64,000 nt of DNA from Buddleja alternifolia (lineage: Eukaryota > Streptophyta > Magnoliopsida > Lamiales > Scrophulariaceae). Positions 58,569-64,000 of the stretch are shown in pieces. The stretch lies in NCBI GenBank assembly GCA_019426215.1, contig CM033396.1, positions 35,268,503-35,332,502 on the forward strand, given 5' to 3'. A program made the translations under genes and the position numbers. Every line of letters begins with the position of its first letter. The first letter of the stretch is position 1. Under the pieces are notes generated by a model. The model made no database searches. It had not been told where the DNA came from and worked only from the letters and a program-made list of their open reading frames with translations.

Positions 58569-58720
58569 TGTTAGGTAGGCTAAGATTGTAAAGTAGCCAT
58601 TGAGTCCTTTCTATGAATAGTAGCCTATTAGTCTAAGTTGAACAGTTTTAGAAGTTGTACTCCAGTATTGTTTAATAACAATGAATTTCTTTTATTTCTC
58701 TCTGGATCTATTTTTTAAGA
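58569..58720 (+). repeat. Probable 5' LTR of the copia element
   Basis: Begins TGTTAGGTAGGC and lies directly upstream of a primer-binding site. Ends in AAGA rather than CA, so it is mutated or slightly misplaced. Only about 152 bp; no second copy is visible in the window. Confidence 0.6.
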
Positions 58721-58733
58721 TGGTACTAGAGCC
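58721..58733 (+). promoter_or_regulatory. Primer-binding site of the copia element
   Basis: TGGTACTAGAGCC, two changes from the common plant copia site TGGTATCAGAGCC used with initiator tRNA-Met. Confidence 0.8.
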
Positions 58734-59001
58734 ATCCCCAAAATTCTGGTTATTTCATCATATCCTCAAATCTTCATGTGAGATTCAAGAACTCACTTGA
58801 AGATCCTTATATCTTCGTTCGAATCGGTTAAATTTTTCCAATCACATATTCAATTTTCATCTGTGATTCAAGAAGTTTTTGTTCATCTTGTCTTCCGCTG
58901 CATCTTTTCTACCATTCTTGGAATCCTAAGTCGATTAATTGAATCGATTCTTCAATTTTCTTTACCTTTTGGATTTATCACAAATCTTGATCAAATCTGT
59001 C

Positions 59002-61617
59002 ATGGAAGATCCAAAAAAAGACGGTGAAGGGCAAACCAAAATCACAGATGCACAAGAACTTGTAATCAGCATTCAAAGTCCTCTTTACTTGCATCCGTCT
59101 GATTCTCCTCATATAACTTTTGTCTCTGAAGCACTGAAAGGCACAGAGAATTACAAGGTGTGGAGCAGACAGATGATCATTTCTCTTGAGGCTAAAAACA
59201 AACTTGTGTTTGTTGCAGGTTTCTTTCCTAAACCAGATTTTGATGATCCTTATTTTGCTCAATGGAAATGTTGCAATGCTTTAGTTCTTTCATGGATACA
59301 TAATGTGATTAGTAGTGAGCCTTTAAGTGGTGTGATTAACTGTGATTCTGCCTCATCAGTTTGGAAAGATTTAAAAGAAAGGTTTGATGAGACTAGTGGA
59401 GCTGAGATGTTTGGATTGTTAAGGCAAATTAGTACAATATCTCAAGGGACTAGCACTGTAACTAGTTATTACTCAAGATTGTAAAAACTTTGGGATGAAT
59501 ATGAGTCTTTAATCCCTTACACATCAACAATCTTTTCTAAAGAATATAAAGACTATACTTAGCAACTTAAGATGAGGCAGTTTCTAATGGGGTTGAATGA
59601 ATCATATGGAGCTGTAAGGTCTCAAATATTGATGATGGTGCCTCTTCCAACACACACAGAGGCTTACTCTATGTTGCAGAATGAAGAAAAGCAGAGAGGT
59701 GTTCATGCTAACATATCTGCTACTGAACCATCGGTTGTATTTTATACTCAAGGTCAAAATTCCAGAAGTCAAACTTCTAGCACTAGAGGTGGTTTTACTC
59801 CTCAGGCTGCTAAGAAAAATCAAAATATGAAGTGTGATCATTGTGGCCTTCAAAATCATACAATTGATCAGTGTTATAAGATAATTGGATATCCTGCAAA
59901 TTATAAAGGAGGAACTAGAGGAAGGAGAGCCAACAACAGAGGTGGTGGCTTTACTGGAAATAGAGGTGGCTTCAATGGAAGTTTTAATGCAAATAATATG
60001 TCTCTTGATCAAGGAAACAATAATCAAGAATGTTCCAGTATGACCAACTTACAGTCAACACTCTGAAGTTAATCTTCAAACTCCTGTGTTCACATCTTCT
60101 CAATATCAGCAAATCATGCAACTCCTTGTTGGAAACAACTCTACAATACATTCTACTCTTTCTGCAAATCACACTACATCTCAGACAGGTAACACATGTA
60201 ATTTATGGATCCTTTTTGTTTCTTAGCTTCCACCACTTCAAATACATGGATCCTTGATAGTGGGGCTAATGAACACATGACATGCAATTTAAACTTGTTT
60301 TCTACCTGTTCTAAACTTATAGCTTCTGTTAGAATGTCTGATGGTAGTATCACTTCTGTCACTCAAGTAGGAGATGTTTGTATAAGTCCTAACTTTGACT
60401 TAAAAAAGGTGTTATATATACCTGGATTTAAGTTCAATCTTCTATCAATATCTAAATTCACCTCTGATAACAACTGCAATGTCTTCTTTTTTCCTAACTT
60501 CTGCTTATTTCAGGATTTACAGACTGGCAGGATAAAGGGGATTGGTAAAGCAGATAATGGCTTATACTACCTTGTTCCAGCTAGTTCTTTAAGTGATAAT
60601 TTTCAATACAATTTCTGTAATTCATCTAGTTTTATTTCAAATACTGTAATAAGGAATACTAGTTGTAACAACAGTGAGAAACTTTCTACTTCTATGTTGT
60701 GGCATTTGGGACTAGGGCATTTATCTTTTTCTAAATTGTCCTTGTTACCTTCTGTTGGAAATACTTTGAGCAATAAGAATTTACATTGTACTATCTGTCC
60801 TTTGGCTAAACATGCTAGGCTTTCTTTTCCTTCTAGTAGAAGTTCCTTTACCACACGTGTTTTAATTAGTACATGCTGATATATTGGGTCCTTATAAAGT
60901 TCCCACTTACAAAAGTGAGAGATTTTTCCTTACAATGGTGGATGATTATTCCAGAACAACATGGACTTTCTTATTACAATATAAGTCTGAAGCTCTCAAT
61001 CATATCAAATCTTTCTTTCAATTTATTAAGACCCAGTTCAATTCTTGTGTGAAAACTCTTAGAACTGACAGAGGCCAAGAATTCTTGAGCACATAAGCTG
61101 TAAATCTTTTTTCTCAGCTTGGAATTATACATCAAACCTCTGTGGCTCATACCCCCACAACAAAATGGAACAGTGGAGAGAAAACATAGGCACTTGTTAA
61201 ATGTTGCAAGAGCATTGATGTTCCAGTCTCATGTACCTTTAAAGTATTGGGGTGAGTGCATCTTGACAGCTGCTTATCTAATCAATAGAACTCCTTCTCC
61301 TGTCATACAAGGGAAACCGGCTTTTTTCTATCTTATACAATAAAGATCCTTCCCTTTGACATTTAAAGGTCTTTGGTTGTCTGAGTTATGCTAAAATTTT
61401 ACCTCAAACAGACAAATTTCAGCCTAGGTCAAGAATGTGTGTGTTCATGGGTTATTCAGGTACTCAAAAGGCTTGTAAGCTTCTTGACATTGACAGTAAT
61501 ACCTTTATGTTCTCTAGAGAAGTTATCTTTCATGAAACTATTTTTCCTTTTATTGTATCTAATCCTACTCCTAGCACTTTCATCTACTTAAACCTTGATT
61601 TTGAAGATTACTACTGA
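59002..61617 (+). pseudogene. Ty1/copia gag-pol lacking RT and RNase H
   Basis: From the ATG at 59002 (MEDPKKDGEG): a UBN2-type gag region, a CCHC knuckle (CDHCGLQNHTIDQC, near 59835), the protease motif LDSGANEHM (near 60255), the pre-integrase HHCC region (LWHLGLGHLS and CTICPLAKHARL), and the integrase core with MVDDYSRTTW, TDRGQEF and [10 protein letters not shown]. The region after the integrase (GYSGTQKACKLLD, FSREVIFHE) is followed by the usual Pro/Ser-rich spacer to about 61840. No RT, RNase H or 3' LTR follows, so the element is truncated. Stops at 59482 and 59560 and later frameshifts break it further. Confidence 0.88.
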
Positions 61618-62147
61618 TATACATTCATATCATGAAATTGATTCTTCTAATGAGAATATTTCTGATCATAATCAACCTACACGTGAAATTGATACCGTTT
61701 GATCCATTCTTCAACTCGACGAAGACCAACAACTTAAAGATACTCCCGACTCACCTCTCAACTCCTCCACCGCTCTTTATGTAATTCCAAATCCATCTTC
61801 AAATCATTCCTCTTTATCATCCAACAAAGATGTTGGTGGTAAAGGAATATGAAGCAACTTATATTTATTTGATAAAATTATCCTTCTAACCTAAACAAAA
61901 TTGTCAAATAATTAATCATCCAAAATTCAACCCTCTCGTTGACATACATAATAAAATCTATGTTCCGCCTCTCTCCATCTCCATCGTCACCTTCAACTAT
62001 CTCTCCCTCTTCACCTCTCACTTCTTTTCCTTCATCTTGTCTTTTAATTCGTGTTTTTAGAATAAAACTCTACAACCTAGACCATGAAAATAAGGTGTAC
62101 AAGGTGCTATCTTTCTTTGCCAATTTCATGGCTTTATAAGTTGCTTT

Positions 62148-62461
62148 TGTTAGGAATAGTAGCATCAGAGGACAAATATAATTAAGAAAATATAAAATCT
62201 AAGTCAAAAAGAATGAATGTGATTAGACTAAATGTCTATATCCACGAGCCAACCTAAACTACATCTTTTTTTCTCTTAAGTTAATCGAGTGAATCAAGTA
62301 CATCATGAATTACAAATTGAGTTCTATTATTTATACTAGTGGAGAAGCCTAAAACCTAACAAATTAGAAATAACAATCCTAATTAACAAAGAAATAATTC
62401 CTAAATACAATAGGAAACAATCCTAATCAAATTAGGAAACTTAAACAACACAAAATAGACA
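62148..62461 (-). repeat. LTR of a second, non-coding LTR element
   Basis: TGTTAGGAATAGTAGCATCA at its left edge recurs with small changes at 63943, where the sequence runs to the window edge through ACATAAAATCTAAG. On the minus strand a primer-binding site follows the right-hand copy. The inner end at 62461 (TAGACA) is a guess from the CA terminus. Confidence 0.6.
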
Positions 62462-63927
62462 AAAGTCCCGAAAAAGCACACCTACAGCCAGATGACCAGC
62501 ACTGGGGCGCCAAAAGGGGCCATCCCGAGCGCGGATCAATGGTCTTTTACCACTTAGCGTGGGGCGCGACCAATGCGTGCTTTACACAGCCCCAGTTTCT
62601 TTTTTGACTCCTTCCCGACCCCTGGTCTATCTCGACCCATTGGCTCTGTCTTGGCTCCATTTTGACTTTTTTTTCCCTGCTCTCGATCCTCTTTTTGATC
62701 TAACTCCAAAATATCCCATCAATCTCCTATTTGGAGACTCATTTAAAACTTCTCGAACTTAATTTGAACTATCTTTCACTTTTTCCAAGTAAATCTCAAT
62801 CTAATTGACACATCCCCAAAAACAATGGAGATCAAACCCCCAGACTTTTCCATGTCTCGTCAATTCATCCGCCCTCAATGTCTCCCACTTGATGGACTCT
62901 CACTGTGAACATTGTTCCCCCTCTTTGAACCCTCGCCACTACCTTATTTTTTTAGTGATCAGCCAACTCCTAAATACCGTGGCATATCCCTCTCGGTCCA
63001 ACTGACCCACGGAAATAGGTTACTCCTAAATCTGGAACATGTCTCACAACCCAAACCGTCTTGGTCAACCGGTCCGCTGACATCCTTACACCAAGGACCT
63101 TTTCAACGGCAATCCCAGGTCTCACATATATCTGCTCTCTGCTTCCTACATGACCTGTGTCTGATCCATCCGCCAATACTCTCAATTTTTCAATGGCTAA
63201 CTCGGGTTACCCACATAGGTGCTCGATACTCCCACTGCACGAGCCACGTCACACTCATCTGCCAAAAAACCCCAGCTCCGTGAATCTGCCTAACTGGCTT
63301 TGCATCCTGCAACCATGACTTCTAGCTCCACGTTTGCCCTCCCTGCGCCGTTTCCTGCCTCATGGTCTCTCTACGTGGATCTGCCTCCATGATCCTACCC
63401 TCCGGTCTCTAGACTACACGGCTTTACCGTCTCGGCTACCAATTCCGTCATTCTAACCTCTAGTTTGGTGGATATGCTTTTTGGCACCGTAACTCCACCC
63501 CTCAGGTCTCTGACAACTCGTTCAGCCCTCTCGGCAACAAAGATCTGCCCTCTGCCCTCTGACCTCTGGCTCAACGAATTTGCTACCGACACTGCAACTG
63601 CTCCCACTGGCTTCGAGTTTGCCCACCTGACAACACGAATCTGTCTCTACTGCTGCAGATCAGCCTCTCTGATAGCACCATGATTTTTTAACGTTTTCTC
63701 GTTCGTTAAACAGGATTACTCCTCATGGCTGGCGATCTAACTGATCCCATCCTCCACTATCTTCTTTTCTGGCTTCACCACGACCTCAATTCGTGCTATC
63801 TGCAATGAAACTGTGGAACTTGATTATTTCTTCTTCTCCTACCATCATTCCCACAACAAAATCCGCGCCAACCAAAGTGCTTCCCCATAGATCTTGATTT
63901 AGAACGTCATCTAAATCTACAATCTAT

Positions 63928-63940
63928 GGCTCTTATACCA
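63928..63940 (-). promoter_or_regulatory. Primer-binding site of the right-edge LTR element
   Basis: TGGTATAAGAGCC on the minus strand, one or two changes from TGGTATCAGAGCC, and two bases from the LTR edge. Confidence 0.75.
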
Positions 63941-63942
63941 GT

Positions 63943-64000
63943 AGTTAGGAATGGAAGCATCAGAGTACGAAGAAATAATCAAGAAAACATAAAATCTAAG
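63943..64000 (-). repeat. Partial 5' LTR at the window edge
   Basis: Matches the first 60 or so bases of the LTR at 62148 (GTTAGGAAT, AGCATCAGAG, AAAATCTAAG) and is cut by the end of the window. Confidence 0.65.

Larger units (their letters stand above)
62148..64000 (-). mobile_element. Non-coding LTR retroelement (LARD/TRIM-like), cut by the window edge
   Basis: Two LTR-like ends in the same orientation (62148 and 63943) bracket about 1.5 kb of internal sequence with no recognisable gag or pol. The primer-binding site at 63928-63940 shows that it is read on the minus strand and that its 5' LTR continues beyond 64000. The interior is CT-rich on the plus strand and has several short open stretches without motifs. 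Confidence 0.6.

Noticed and set aside
1..64000. tRNA, rRNA, microRNA genes, CRISPR arrays or bacterial-type operons
   Set aside because: None seen. tRNA-like promoter boxes occur only within SINEs, and clustered repeats here are minisatellites without CRISPR structure.

Overview
The window is nuclear DNA from a flowering plant, most likely a eudicot. The evidence is multi-exon genes with GT-AG introns, plant-specific protein families (PADRE/DUF4228, an RD receptor-like kinase, a hydroxyproline-rich cell-wall protein, a plant-type mitochondrial uS15), and a dense mixture of plant transposable elements (LINE, Ty3/gypsy Tat-type, Ty1/copia, SINEs, MULE- and hAT-like MITEs). I cannot name the species.

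Layout. 0.2-5.5 kb: a palindrome-ended DNA element that was split by a nearly full-length minus-strand LINE with a perfect 14-bp target-site duplication. 5.6-8.3 kb: an RNase H-like remnant, a PADRE-domain gene (6519-7022, minus) and a 5'-truncated LINE copy. 9.6-12.8 kb: a 10-exon receptor-like kinase on the minus strand, for which I resolved every exon (452 aa). 13-26 kb: AT-rich intergenic DNA holding tandem duplications, MITEs, two related SINEs and scrambled LINE fragments. 26.6-27.9 kb: an intronless secreted Gly/Arg-rich plus Pro-rich protein. 28.4-32.7 kb: a 5-exon mitochondrial uS15-type ribosomal protein gene on the minus strand (447 aa) with one GC-AG intron; it converges on the previous gene.

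34.3-36.7 kb: a SINE, two MITEs and a 1.3-kb foldback element whose two arms each carry the same coiled-coil-like reading frame. 37.5-49.8 kb: a complete but decayed Ty3/gypsy Tat-type retrotransposon on the minus strand. It has gag, protease, RT, a second RNase H, integrase, an antisense additional ORF on the plus strand, a hierarchical minisatellite between pol and that ORF, and a solo LTR of a related family inserted inside one LTR. 51.8-56.9 kb: a tandem repeat, then a 5-exon gene for a small basic/coiled-coil protein ending in an EAR-like DLNxP motif (250 aa). 58.2-64 kb: a MITE, a copia element without RT, and one LTR and most of the body of a non-coding LTR element that runs off the right edge.

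The host genes show no operon-like relationship; they are independent single genes among repeats. Functions are inferred from protein motifs only. The most unusual material is structural: the coiled-coil foldback element, the minisatellite inside the Tat element, and two MITEs that share termini but not interiors, one of which has an empty-site duplicate right beside it.
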